In this document: positions 54,455 through 63,161 of the stretch, piece after piece | Position numbering within the stretch: position 1 is the stretch's first letter | How the letters are laid out: each line of letters starts with the position of its first letter | Assembly: GCA_963800255.1 (NCBI GenBank) | Contig: CAWDAK010000009.1 | Coordinates: 186,001-250,000, forward strand | Direction of reading: 5' to 3' | Source: DATFVA01 sp963800255 | GTDB taxonomy: Bacteria; Bacteroidota; Ignavibacteria; Ignavibacteriales; Ignavibacteriaceae | Length of the DNA: 64,000 bases | Made by a program: the position numbers and the translations under genes | Notes under the pieces: generated by a model | Databases searched by the model: none | Told to the model about the DNA's origin: nothing | The model's input: only the letters and a program-made list of their open reading frames with translations

Positions 54455-55783
54455 ATGATAAATATTCTAATAATTGATGACGAACCGGATTTAAGGAGTC
54501 TGCTTGCCAGGCTGCTATCTCTTGAGGGATATAAGGTTGACACTGCAGGAACGGGTGAAGAGGGGTTACGACTCTTAAAAAAAGAGGATTACCAGGTGGC
54601 TATAACAGACGTTAGACTCCCTGATATAAACGGACTTAACCTTATTTCTGAGATTAAAGGGATAAACCCGGCTATAGAAATAATCGTTCTGACTGCGTAC
54701 GGAACCATCGAAGACGGGGTTACAGCTATCCGGGCAGGAGCATTTGATTACATTACAAAGGGAGATGAAGATAATAAAATTCTTCCCGTGGTGAAGAATG
54801 CCCTCAATAAATCTGCTCTCAGCAGACGTATTGAACACCTTGAGAAGCAAGTGGGACAAAAGTTCAGTTTTGATAATATTACCGGCAGCTCGCCGGCAAT
54901 ATTACAAACAATTGATATTTCCAGAAGAGTTGCCCTTACAGATACACCGGTACTGTTGACGGGGGAAACCGGCACAGGGAAAGAAATTTTTGCACAGGCG
55001 ATTCATTATGCAGGCGAAAGGAAAAGACATGCTTTTGTTGCAATTAACTGCAGCGCGTTTGCTAAAGATCTTCTTGAGTCTGAAATGTTCGGATACATAG
55101 CAGGTGCATTCACAGGTGCGAGTAAGAACAAAAAAGGATTGTTTGAAGAAGCAGACAAGGGGACCTTATTCCTTGACGAAATCGGGGAACTTGATTTTTC
55201 ACTTCAGGCCAAGTTCCTGAGGGCAATTGAAACAAATAGCTTTATAAAAGCAGGAGATACAAAAGAGACCAGAGTAGATGTGCGCATCATCGGAGCTACA
55301 AACCGGAACCTTGAGGAAGAGATTAGTAAGGGAAATTTCCGGGAGGATCTCTATTACAGAATTTCTGTAGTCAAAATAGATATTCCGCCGCTCCGTGAAA
55401 GAAAAGAAGATACGAGGGAGCTCATAGATTATTTTATTGCATTTTTTTCAAAGAAGCTGAACAAAAACATCAGGAAAATTTCTAACGATTTCGTTTCTGC
55501 TCTTACTAATTACTCATTTCCGGGGAATATCAGGGAATTAAAGAATATAATTGAACGCTCGGTTATCCTATCTGATGGTGAATTGACCCCCGAACTTCTG
55601 CCTAAAGATGTCACCAAATCGCAAAAGGAAGCTCTTCCTTCAGAAAAGCTGGATGAAGTAGAGAAGAATCATATACTTAAAATCCTTGCCGAAATGGGAG
55701 GAAACAAAACTAAAACAGCAGAAATACTTGGTATAGGATTAACAACCCTGTACAGGAAACTTCAGACCTACGGATTAGAGTAA
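54455..55783 (+). CDS. sigma-54-dependent response regulator (NtrC family)
   Basis: A 442-residue transcription activator. The receiver domain (1-120) has the acidic pair D8/D9, phospho-acceptor D52 in AITDVRLPD and K102. The AAA+ domain (about 142-375) has Walker A GETGTGKE (170-177), the sigma-54 contact loop GAFTGA (217-222) and Walker B TLFLDEIGEL. The Fis-type HTH is at the C-terminus (GGNKTKTAEILGIGLTTLYR). All motifs are intact. The histidine kinase at 59199 is the likely partner. Its stop overlaps the convergent DUF4118 gene by 16 bases. Confidence 0.96.
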   Translation: MINILIIDDEPDLRSLLARLLSLEGYKVDTAGTGEEGLRLLKKEDYQVAITDVRLPDINGLNLISEIKGINPAIEIIVLTAYGTIEDGVTAIRAGAFDYITKGDEDNKILPVVKNALNKSALSRRIEHLEKQVGQKFSFDNITGSSPAILQTIDISRRVALTDTPVLLTGETGTGKEIFAQAIHYAGERKRHAFVAINCSAFAKDLLESEMFGYIAGAFTGASKNKKGLFEEADKGTLFLDEIGELDFSLQAKFLRAIETNSFIKAGDTKETRVDVRIIGATNRNLEEEISKGNFREDLYYRISVVKIDIPPLRERKEDTRELIDYFIAFFSKKLNKNIRKISNDFVSALTNYSFPGNIRELKNIIERSVILSDGELTPELLPKDVTKSQKEALPSEKLDEVEKNHILKILAEMGGNKTKTAEILGIGLTTLYRKLQTYGLE

Positions 55784-56559
55784 GCCCGGGTCTTTTCAAG
55801 AAAAGGGGTTATCTCTTCAATAAAATCTTTTAAATAGTGCATCTCTCTGCTATCCCCCTTAATTTCATCGTTTAATTTTACTCCTATTATACAAATTACA
55901 ATGCCTTTTTTATCAATAACCGGATAATATAATGCATCTGCATTTCCCACCAGATCTGTTGTGTTTCCTCCCGGTGTTTTAAGTCTGAAAGCAGCCTCTG
56001 CTGCCAGCATTTCCATTTCATCAGGATGAAAACTGCTTGAAGGATGAGGTATTCGTGATAACTTCATGTCTCCATCATTGAGAAAAACCACTGTTTCAAG
56101 CTGGAATATTTTTTCTATATTCTGAACAGCATTTATCAGCACTTCATTCATATCTGTAGAAACTGCTAGATCTTTAACAAGGTAGTATAATGATTTCCAT
56201 CGCCGCTCAACCTTAAGCAGATCATACTTATATATATTTAATCTTGCCGCAAGAACCCCGTTAGTTAATGCAACAATAAGAAACATCAGCAGCATCATAA
56301 CATCTTCAGGCTTCGCTATGTACATTGTGAAATGCGGAGGAATAAAGTAATAATCCCATCCAAGGGCGCTTATTACTGCCGACAATATTATAGGACCCCT
56401 GCTGAAGTTAAACAGCGGCAGCATAAATATTATAAGCAGCAGGATCATAGAAACTGTTTCATACCCTATAATGTCCTGGATGCTGTAAAGCAACGTAATA
56501 AAGAAAAATAATATTACTGTTGAGAAAAAATATTGCTTTCCTATGCTTAACTTTTTCAT
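55768..56559 (-). CDS. DUF4118-GAF membrane sensor without kinase domain
   Basis: From the ATG at 56559, with AAAGGTGA 5 bases upstream, about 263 residues. Four membrane helices form a DUF4118 domain as in KdpD (LYSIQDIIGYETVSMILLLI, ALGWDYYFIPPHFTMYIAKPED), followed by a coiled segment and a GAF domain (LVKDLAVSTDMNEVLINAV, ALYYPVIDKKGIVICIIGV). The KdpD kinase core (HisKA/HATPase) and the Usp domain are absent. It sits divergently from the Trk/Ktr channel, so a role in K+ sensing is plausible but inferred. Confidence 0.85.
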   Translation of the reverse strand: MKKLSIGKQYFFSTVILFFFITLLYSIQDIIGYETVSMILLLIIFMLPLFNFSRGPIILSAVISALGWDYYFIPPHFTMYIAKPEDVMMLLMFLIVALTNGVLAARLNIYKYDLLKVERRWKSLYYLVKDLAVSTDMNEVLINAVQNIEKIFQLETVVFLNDGDMKLSRIPHPSSSFHPDEMEMLAAEAAFRLKTPGGNTTDLVGNADALYYPVIDKKGIVICIIGVKLNDEIKGDSREMHYLKDFIEEITPFLEKTRAYSNP

Positions 56560-56648
56560 ATCATTCACCTTTGCCTGTAAGTTATAACCAATATGCAAAA
56601 CCTGTACCTATGCTAATATCCTTTGTATCAGGCAAATTTCTAAATCGA

Positions 56649-56690
56649 CCCTTCCATTTTGAAAAGCTGCCCTTCCATAATGAAAAGATG
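56649..56690. promoter_or_regulatory. candidate activator binding site: 21-bp direct repeat
   Basis: CCCTTCCATTTTGAAAAG (56649) is repeated as CCCTTCCATAATGAAAAG (56670), exactly two helical turns apart. It lies 60 bp upstream of a -24/-12-like sequence, the expected position for a sigma-54 activator such as the response regulator at 54455. Confidence 0.5.
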
Positions 56691-56748
56691 TTTCATTAAG
56701 AAATTTAAGATGCTCAATGAATTCCCGTTTTTTTGACTGGTTTTGATG

Positions 56749-56764
56749 TGGTATGCTCCTTGAA
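56749..56764 (+). promoter_or_regulatory. candidate sigma-54 promoter for the Trk/Ktr genes
   Basis: TGGTATGCTCCTTGAA keeps the -24 GG and has the correct 10-bp spacing, but the -12 element is GA, not GC. It lies 79 bp before the ATG at 56843. Confidence 0.35.
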
Positions 56765-56842
56765 TACAGAACATGGAATAAAAGATACAGAATGCCTGTT
56801 TAAATACGGTGTGTAATTAACAGGCTCAAAACGGAAATTAAA

Positions 56843-58194
56843 ATGACACTTGCAAAGTGGCTTTATAAGAATATTTCTCCCTTGCGGACCCTGTTATTAG
56901 GTTTTATTATCATAACAATGATCGGCACAGGACTGCTGATGCTTCCGGAGGCAAGTATGAACGGAACCTCCCAGCCTTTTGTAGACGCACTGTTTACGGC
57001 AGTTTCCGGAGTCTCCACAACCGGGTTAATAGTTGTTGATACAGGCAGCTATTACACATTATTCGGACAATGGGTTATACTTACTCTCATACAGATAGGC
57101 GGATTGGGATATATGGTATTCATCGTTATGATATTCCTCACCCGCAAGAAAGATATATCGCTGCAGGGAAGAAAAATACTGCGAGAATCACTTAGCCGGC
57201 CATTGCGTATAGATATGAACCGCTTCACCAGTGTAGTTTTTGCTTTCACTGTTATAATAGAATTATTGGGAACCGCGGGTATGTACATTTACTGGTCGCA
57301 TTTCTTTCCACCAGCCCGTGCACTTTACGTTAGTTTTTTCCATTCAGTATCCGGCTTCTGTACGGCAGGGTTCGGACTTTTCAGCGATAGTATAACGAAA
57401 TACGGCCACAGTCTATATCCTAAACGTAATAATTGACATTGTCTGTATAGCCGGGGCGGCAGGTTTTTTTGTCCTTTATGATATATACAAATACTATTTA
57501 AAGAAGTATAAAAAAGTTAGTCCTGCAGGTTTATCTCTTCATAGCAAAATAGTGTTAACTGCAACAGCGTTACTCATTATAAGCGGTACCATACTGGTGT
57601 TTTTCTTTGAAGGATCGAAATTTTCGACGTCTTTTGGGAACAAAACTCTCGATGCAGACATTCCAGGTAATTTCGGCCTCAACAACCACGGGCTTTAATA
57701 CAATTGACGTTGGAGCATTAAGCGGGCTCAAGTCTCTTAATAATAATCATCCTGATGTTCATCGGGGCTTCCCCGGGCAGCACCGGAGGCGGAATAAAGA
57801 CAACTTCCTTTTCAGTACTTGTTAAAAATTTTTATAGCGTACTGCGCGGCGCAAAAGATACTGTACTTTTCAGAAGGAAGATAAGTAATGATGTTATTAC
57901 GAATGTAACAGTACTTAGTGGGATCAGTTTAATCTGGATAACCTTAGTAGTTCTCGTACTTAACTATACAGAAAACGCGCGTTCATCAGGATTTTGTTTG
58001 AAACGGTTTCAGCATTCGGTACTGTAGGGCTTTCAACCGGAATTACCTCTTCCCTATCTCTGAGCGGTAAGCTGCTTATAACACTTACAATGTTCCTCGG
58101 CAGAGTGGGTCCTCTTGCGCTGGGATTCTCATTGCTTAAAGGAAAAGGAAACAACGGGTACAAGTATCCCGAAGAAGAAATATTAATTGGTTAA
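56843..58194 (+). pseudogene. Trk/Ktr-type potassium channel subunit broken by about four frameshifts
   Basis: The pieces in order cover a full TrkH/KtrB channel of about 450 residues: TLLLGFIIITMIGTGLLMLP, the first pore loop FTAVSGVSTTGLIVVD, HSVSGFCTAGFGLFSD, then after a shift near 57422 NVIIDIVCIAGAAGFF, after one near 57650 SASTTTGFNTIDVGALSG, after one near 57745 FIGASPGSTGGGIKTTSF, and after one near 57990 FETVSAFGTVGLSTGI. The four pore loops are all present. The first shift is an A-run (AAA for AA). The partner RCK gene downstream is intact, so decay of only the channel would be odd. Confidence 0.88.
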
Positions 58195-58208
58195 AAAAGA
58201 AGGATGAT

Positions 58209-58859
58209 GTGAAACAATTTGTAGTAATAGGACTCGGCAACTTCGGCTTCAATGTTGCCAAAGCACTTGCTAAAAAAAACAACCAGGTGCTTGCAATAGA
58301 CATCGACAATGACAGGATCGACGAGATAAAGGACTACGTATCCGATGCAATTATTGCTGATGCAAAAAACATAAGAGTACTTAATGAATTTGTCACCAGC
58401 TCAGTAGATGCAGTAATAATCAGCATCGGTGAAAATATGGAGGCAAGCATCCTCGCGACTCATTACCTGAAAGAGCGGAAAATCAAACAGATAATCGTAA
58501 AAGCAATTAACGAGAATCACGCAAAAATCCTTGAGCTTATGGGAGCGGATGAAGTAATACTTCCGGAAAAAGATATAGCATTTACGCTGGCCAGGAGACT
58601 ATCATCTGACAACCTGCTTGAGCATATACCACTTACCTCCGAATTCAGCATCGTAGAGATCTCGGCTCCTGAAGATTTTATCGGCAAAACGTTAAAGCAG
58701 CTCAAACTCCGGTCGCGGTTTAACCTGCTTGTAATAGCAGTTAAAGATGTATTGCAGGAGAGATTCTTTTTAATGCCCGAAGCAGAATTCAAGCTGATGC
58801 CTGACTGTCTCCTTGTAATAATGGGCCGTCAGGAAGATATAGAAAAATTTAAAGTATAG
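58209..58859 (+). CDS. TrkA/KtrA-type RCK regulatory subunit
   Basis: A 216-residue cytoplasmic subunit that gates the Trk/Ktr channel. The RCK_N Rossmann fold starts FVVIGLGNFGFNVAKALAKK with the GxGxxG motif and LAIDID, and RCK_C (about 135-215) holds IVEISAPEDFIGKTLKQLK. It binds NAD(H)/ATP and, in many species, c-di-AMP in RCK_C. The start is a GTG at 58209, with AAGAAGGATGA upstream. It is the only intact part of this potassium transporter. Confidence 0.93.
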   Translation: MKQFVVIGLGNFGFNVAKALAKKNNQVLAIDIDNDRIDEIKDYVSDAIIADAKNIRVLNEFVTSSVDAVIISIGENMEASILATHYLKERKIKQIIVKAINENHAKILELMGADEVILPEKDIAFTLARRLSSDNLLEHIPLTSEFSIVEISAPEDFIGKTLKQLKLRSRFNLLVIAVKDVLQERFFLMPEAEFKLMPDCLLVIMGRQEDIEKFKV

Positions 58860-58863
58860 GTGA

Positions 58864-59162
58864 ATGATGGCCGAACTATTTTCAGACACCAGGATAAATT
58901 TTCTTAAAGAAAGCCTTACCCGCTTTTTTGATATTGATGAAACCTTTGTGGATATTTCCAGAGTCAGGATCCGATGAGCGAGGACAAGAATAGTTTACCG
59001 ATGTGAAATTAAACTGAAGACATCTGAAAATAACCTGAGGAGATTTCATCTGAGCGTTTACACTTTTTATATATACTCCGGAAGGCAGAGGCGGGTTCAA
59101 TTACGAAAATAATTATTACTCGTTTGATGAGACCATCCATTCCTGGATAAGCTGAATATCCA
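58864..59162 (+). pseudogene. remnant of an unidentified gene
   Basis: Three pieces in different frames look coding: MMAELFSDTRINFLKESLTR followed by FFDIDETFVD up to a TGA at 58975; a second frame with RIVYRCEIKLKTSENNLRRF (58982 on); and a third with GFNYENNYYSFDETIHSWIS. Together they could be a protein of about 95 residues with frameshifts like those of the channel gene. I do not recognise it. Confidence 0.35.
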
Positions 59163-59198
59163 GATTAAAGAACTTGATTGAAATTAACTGACTGGCGT

Positions 59199-60497
59199 AT
59201 GAATACAATAAGAGGTAAAATCCTTTCAGGAATAATTTTTCTTCTATTGATAATCATAGCCCTGAGCACGGCAGCAATAATTTTTATAAATCAGCTTGCC
59301 AAAAATTCCAGAGGCACCATAACCGATAATTACCGCACAATAAATTATACCACAGGGATGCTTGTCTCGCTTGATGAAATGCACAATTCGGCTATTAAAA
59401 TCATTACAAATACCTCTCAGGAAACACTTCCCCTAATTCAATCAGAATTCCTAACAGCCAGGAACGATTTCGAATCAGAGCTCAGGGACGAATCCTCAAA
59501 TATAACCGAGCCGGGAGAGCAAGACCTGGTTGATAGTTTAGAATCGACTTATAACACATTTCTAAACCACGCAGTATCTAGCAGCGCTGTAAACCCCGCT
59601 GCCCTGCTCAAAATGGAAAACTCATATGGCCGTACGAAAAATATAATCAGAGAAATCTATTCTCTTAATATGACTTCTATCCTCAGGAAAAATTCAAAAG
59701 TTGAAGATAACGCCCGCAAAATTATAATCTATGCTGTTATAGCGGGCGGAATTAGTGTTTTAATTACACTCTTTTTTGTGCTTACTTTTCCCTCACGTAT
59801 CGTTAAGCCTCTTGAGGATCGGGATGAAGCAAGAACCAAGCTAATATCGAATGTGTCCCATGAAATGAAAACCCCGGTTTCTTCAATAAACCTATCCATA
59901 AAACTGCTGGAAGATATGCGTGTAGGGCAACTGAACAAAGAGCAAAAAGAGCTGCTTCAGACGATTAAAGACCAGAGCAACAGGTTAAGCAAAGTAATAA
60001 ATGAGATACTGAACTATGCGCAGATAGAATCAGGTAACGTAAAGATGAATATCTCTCCGGCGAAACCCGAAGATATTATTGATTACACGGTCACTGCTTT
60101 AATGATGCTTCTGTCCGAAAAAGATATTCAGCTTGAAACAAAGGTAGATGACAATTTACCATTGTTGAATATTGACGTTGAGAAGACAGTCTGGGTCCTG
60201 GTCAACCTGTTGAACAATGCCATCCGGTACTCTGATCACGGGAGCAGGATAATTTTATCAGCTGCCAGGAAGGATGCAAATATCTGTTTCTCTGTGAAAG
60301 ATTATGGACCCGGCATTTCCCCGGAAGATCAAAAAAAGCTCTTCAGCAGGTTCAGCCAGGTAGGACAAAGAACAGAGCGCGGCTGGGGGCTGGGGCTAGC
60401 CATCTCAAAAGAGTTCGTCCAGGCCCAGGGAGGCTCAATAGCTGTAAAAAGCAATCTCCACGAAGGCAGCGAATTCAGCTTTTACCTCCCCATCTGA
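59199..60497 (+). CDS. sensor histidine kinase
   Basis: About 432 residues from the ATG at 59199. Two membrane helices (about 12-32 and 176-197) flank a 140-residue extracytoplasmic helical sensor. The HisKA box NVSHEMKTPVSSINLSIKLL has the phospho-accepting H221, and the HATPase domain has NLLNNAIRYS (N-box), DYGPGISPEDQKKLF (G1/F) and GWGLGLAISKEFV (G2). A TTG at 59178 would add seven residues. No HAMP domain is clear. It is the likely partner of the response regulator at 54455, with the channel genes between them. Confidence 0.93.
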   Translation: MNTIRGKILSGIIFLLLIIIALSTAAIIFINQLAKNSRGTITDNYRTINYTTGMLVSLDEMHNSAIKIITNTSQETLPLIQSEFLTARNDFESELRDESSNITEPGEQDLVDSLESTYNTFLNHAVSSSAVNPAALLKMENSYGRTKNIIREIYSLNMTSILRKNSKVEDNARKIIIYAVIAGGISVLITLFFVLTFPSRIVKPLEDRDEARTKLISNVSHEMKTPVSSINLSIKLLEDMRVGQLNKEQKELLQTIKDQSNRLSKVINEILNYAQIESGNVKMNISPAKPEDIIDYTVTALMMLLSEKDIQLETKVDDNLPLLNIDVEKTVWVLVNLLNNAIRYSDHGSRIILSAARKDANICFSVKDYGPGISPEDQKKLFSRFSQVGQRTERGWGLGLAISKEFVQAQGGSIAVKSNLHEGSEFSFYLPI

Positions 60498-60889
60498 TGG
60501 TGCATCGCACCGTACTTGGTTTAGGTGCAGCGCACCGGTATGTCAGTAGCTACCGATATCAGTTCCCCTAAGGTGCAGAGCACCGAAACGTTAATAGATT
60601 ACCGGTATACAACCCAGCTCCACCGCATCGCACCTTTCCCCTCAGGTGCAGTGTACTTCTTGCTTTATGTGCATCGCCCCGATATGTTAATAGCCTCCGT
60701 AGATCTCCCATATCCATATTTTCTCTTAGGTGCATCCACCGGTATGTTAATAGCTCTCACGGATATTCACACACCCCTCCACTTCCGACTACAATGTGCG
60801 GGATACACGTGCACGCTGATGAGTGATATTTTACATTTTTTTTCGTCTTCCTCCTGGTTATAATCAATTCAATTAAAAAAAAATTATGG
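60498..60889. repeat. repeat cluster after the histidine kinase
   Basis: Hairpins GGTGC-ATC-GCACC (60499-60511, starting just after the kinase stop), GGTGC-AGC-GCACC (60524-60536) and GGTGC-AGA-GCACC (60572-60584). They are followed by ATGTTAATAG/ACGTTAATAG arms; worn copies continue to about 60760. These are in the opposite orientation to those at 61.5-62.5 kb. A plus-strand frame here is built from repeats and is not a gene. Confidence 0.85.
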
Positions 60890-60894
60890 AGGAC
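60890..60894 (+). promoter_or_regulatory. ribosome binding site of the PRC-barrel gene
   Basis: GGAGG lies just upstream of the ATG at 60898 with a very short spacer. It is preceded by an A-run, so the region is open for initiation. Confidence 0.5.
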
Positions 60895-60897
60895 TAG

Positions 60898-61239
60898 ATG
60901 AATGTTCTATCGGCAACAACGATGATAGGGGATGACGTAACTAATTCAGCTGGTGAGGATCTCGGTAAGATAGAGGAGATTATGCTTGATGTAGAAAAAG
61001 GAAGAATTGCATACGCAGTTGTTTCTTTTGGTAGTTTCTTAGGAATAGGTGGAAAATATTTTGCTGTACCATGGGAGAAGTTACAGCTGGATACAGTGAA
61101 TGAACAATTTTTGCTGAACGTGTCTAAGGGAACCCTGGAAAATGCACCGGGTTTTGATAAAGACAATTGGCCTAAAACGCCGGATTATAATTATATGACA
61201 GATATTTATAATCATTATAATGCAAAAATATATTGGTAG
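60898..61239 (+). CDS. PRC-barrel domain protein
   Basis: A 113-residue protein. The PRC-barrel (about 1-75) is recognised by NVLSATTMIGDDVTNSAGEDLGKIEEI, VEKGRIAYAVVSFG and the trailing KYFAVPWEKLQLD. A C-terminal tail with GTLENAPGFDKDNWPKTPDY is common to this stress-associated subfamily. PRC-barrels occur in photosynthetic H subunits and RimM; neither applies here. It is monocistronic, with its own terminator at 61266. Confidence 0.9.
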   Translation: MNVLSATTMIGDDVTNSAGEDLGKIEEIMLDVEKGRIAYAVVSFGSFLGIGGKYFAVPWEKLQLDTVNEQFLLNVSKGTLENAPGFDKDNWPKTPDYNYMTDIYNHYNAKIYW

Positions 61240-61265
61240 ATAAAAGTTAGGTGGTACAATGCGCC

Positions 61266-61294
61266 AATACCCCTGCATTTCTTGCAGGGGTATT
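61266..61294 (+). terminator. rho-independent terminator of the PRC-barrel gene
   Basis: AATACCCCTGCA pairs perfectly with TGCAGGGGTATT around TTTCT; GTTATTTTCTTTT follows. It starts 27 bp after the stop. Confidence 0.92.
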
Positions 61295-61831
61295 GTTATT
61301 TTCTTTTAGGTGCATCGCACCGATATGTTAATGGCCATCACGGATATCCCCCGCCCCTCCCCTTCCGACGAGAATGACTTCTGGACATACACCTCTGCTG
61401 TCCGATTAAATACGACCTCTGAATATGAGAAGGTGAATTTAAGATTTAGACTGGGATGGAATATTCACTATAATTCATTTCTTTATTGAGTACCAATAAG
61501 ATAAACTGGTGAGCGGGTGGATTTTATATATCGAGATGTTCTATTGACGTTTCGGTGCTCTGCACCTAAGGCAAAAACAATCAATTACATTCCGGTGCGA
61601 TACACATAAGGCAAATATAATCAATTACATTGCGGTGCGATGCAAATAAGGTGAAAATAATCTATTAACTTCGGTGCGATGCACATAAGGCAAAAATAAT
61701 CCTTAATGTTTGGGTGCGATGCACCTGGAATTTGTCGTATTCGGCCACTGATTTTGTCGCATTCATACCGCTAATTTCTGCTCTTTGTTAGTGATATTTA
61801 GACAATAGAGAATCAATAAATTAACGAAAGG
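61295..61831. repeat. non-coding region with a graded series of repeats
   Basis: GGTGC-ATC-GCACC at 61309-61321 is followed, from 61554 on, by GGTGC-TCT-GCACC (61554-61566) and three worn copies with GGTGCGAT-type hairpins, about 40-45 bp apart, each with CTATTGACGTTTC- or ATCAATTACATT-type arms and TAAGGCAAAAATAATC behind. A further GGTGC-GAT-GCACC is at about 61711-61723. The gradual wear is unusual. Confidence 0.85.
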
Positions 61832-61843
61832 ATGAATAAAGTT

Positions 61844-62260
61844 ATGGCACTAATAAATCCACATATTAACTTTAACGGAAATGCCGAAGAGGCATTCAAT
61901 TTTTATAAATCGGTTTTTGGCGGAGAGTTTACAAAGATTATCCGCTTTAAAGATGTTTCCGGTTCTGAATTTCCGGGCTCAGAAGATGATGCGGAAAAGA
62001 TAATGCACATTGCTTTGTCATTTGGCAAGAACTTTTTAATGGCTAATGACGTACCTGCAAGTATGGGGGTTGTAGATGAAAATGAAAACAGGTCGAAGAT
62101 ATTTGTTAGAGCAGAAAGTCGTGAAGAAGCCGACAGATTATTTAATGGACTTTCAGCAGGCGGAAGTGTTGAAGTTCCTATCAGCGACAGTCCCTGGGGT
62201 ACATATTTTGGAATGTTTAGAGACAAGTATGGTATTGAGTGGATGATAGATTTTGAGTGA
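61844..62260 (+). CDS. VOC/PhnB-like family protein
   Basis: About 138 residues from the ATG at 61844 (MALINPHINFNGNAEEAFNF), which matches the family N-terminus; an ATG at 61832 would add four residues. It is a PhnB-like vicinal-oxygen-chelate protein with FYKSVFGGEFTKIIRF, IMHIALSFGKNFLMANDV, GGSVEVPISDSPWGTYFGMF and DKYGIEWMIDF. The fold binds metals in glyoxalases, but PhnB-like members have mostly unknown function. Confidence 0.88.
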   Translation: MALINPHINFNGNAEEAFNFYKSVFGGEFTKIIRFKDVSGSEFPGSEDDAEKIMHIALSFGKNFLMANDVPASMGVVDENENRSKIFVRAESREEADRLFNGLSAGGSVEVPISDSPWGTYFGMFRDKYGIEWMIDFE

Positions 62261-62477
62261 ATTAATAAATTAACCGGAATAAGGAATGTAATGCCGGGGT
62301 GCGGGAATATAGTGAGGGGCGGGTTTTGTATCGATGGTCTGCTGACATTTCGGTGCTCTGCACCGAGGAATGGTGAGGGAACGGGTTTTATACCGATGTT
62401 CTATTAACGTTTCGGTGCTCTGCACCTAAGGCAAAAATAATCTTGACGTTTCGGTGCGATGCACCTAAGGCAATCTG
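62261..62477. repeat. repeat cluster before the outer-membrane protein gene
   Basis: Hairpins GGTGC-TCT-GCACC at 62352-62364 and 62414-62426, and GGTGC-GAT-GCACC at 62453-62465. The second has the complete leader ATACCGATGTTCTATTAACG. The last one ends 13 bp before the stop codon of the next gene. Confidence 0.9.
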
Positions 62478-63131
62478 TTATATTTTGAAATTGACACCAA
62501 GGTTGTAAGCCGTATAGGTGGCATGATTGCTTAAAAACTTATAGTAGCTTGAATTGAGGCTGCTGTTTACCTTGAATGTAAAAACAAGGTTCATGTCATC
62601 GGCAATCTGATGGAACAGACCAAACCCCAAACCTATGCCCCATAGATTTTCATTTATCTTCTGCCCGGTACTTAAGTCCGGTTTATATGTCGTTACAACG
62701 CCGGTTTCAGAATCCACTATTTTATCAATTTTATATCTGTTGTAGCTTAAATGACTGAAGCCGCCTTCAACAGTTGCGAAAGCGGTGAAGATTTTGTTGT
62801 TGTGAAGGTTAATGCTGCCGCCGACATAAACCGGTACCAGGCTATGCTCATCGGCTGAATATGTTTCAAAATGATTGGTATTTTGAAGGCTGGTATAATC
62901 CTCCAGGTAACGAACTTTGAATTTATCCCAGTAGGAATATCCTGAATATACATAGAAATGGACTGCATCGTTTAAGGAATAGTTATACTGGACGGATAAG
63001 GTGAATCCGTTTGAGGAGGATCTGGGTAGAATTATTCCGCCATTTACCTGTAATGAATTGTAATCCTGCGCTGAAATTGTACCCAAAGCGGCGATTAAGA
63101 CAATGCTGAAGAACAGAATGATCTTTTTCAT
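62478..63131 (-). CDS. outer membrane beta-barrel-like protein
   Basis: From the ATG at 63131 about 217 residues with a clear signal peptide (MKKIILFFSIVLIAALGTIS, cleavage after SAQ). The rest shows alternating-residue beta strands: LQVNGGIILPRSSSNGFTLS, AVHFYVYSGYSYWDKF, IFTAFATVEGGFSHLSYN, NLWGIGLGFGLFHQ, MNLVFTFKVNSSLNSS. It ends ATYTAYNLGVNFKI with a C-terminal aromatic-hydrophobic strand. A small porin-like or OmpW/OprF-like barrel is likely; the ligand is unknown. Confidence 0.8.
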   Translation of the reverse strand: MKKIILFFSIVLIAALGTISAQDYNSLQVNGGIILPRSSSNGFTLSVQYNYSLNDAVHFYVYSGYSYWDKFKVRYLEDYTSLQNTNHFETYSADEHSLVPVYVGGSINLHNNKIFTAFATVEGGFSHLSYNRYKIDKIVDSETGVVTTYKPDLSTGQKINENLWGIGLGFGLFHQIADDMNLVFTFKVNSSLNSSYYKFLSNHATYTAYNLGVNFKI

Positions 63132-63161
63132 TGTAAAGCCTTTTTTATTTTCCCTGCCCAA

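Noticed and set aside
60525..60863. 112-codon plus-strand frame after the histidine kinase
   Set aside because: Built from GGTGC/GCACC repeat units; composition is that of the repeats and it starts inside a hairpin.
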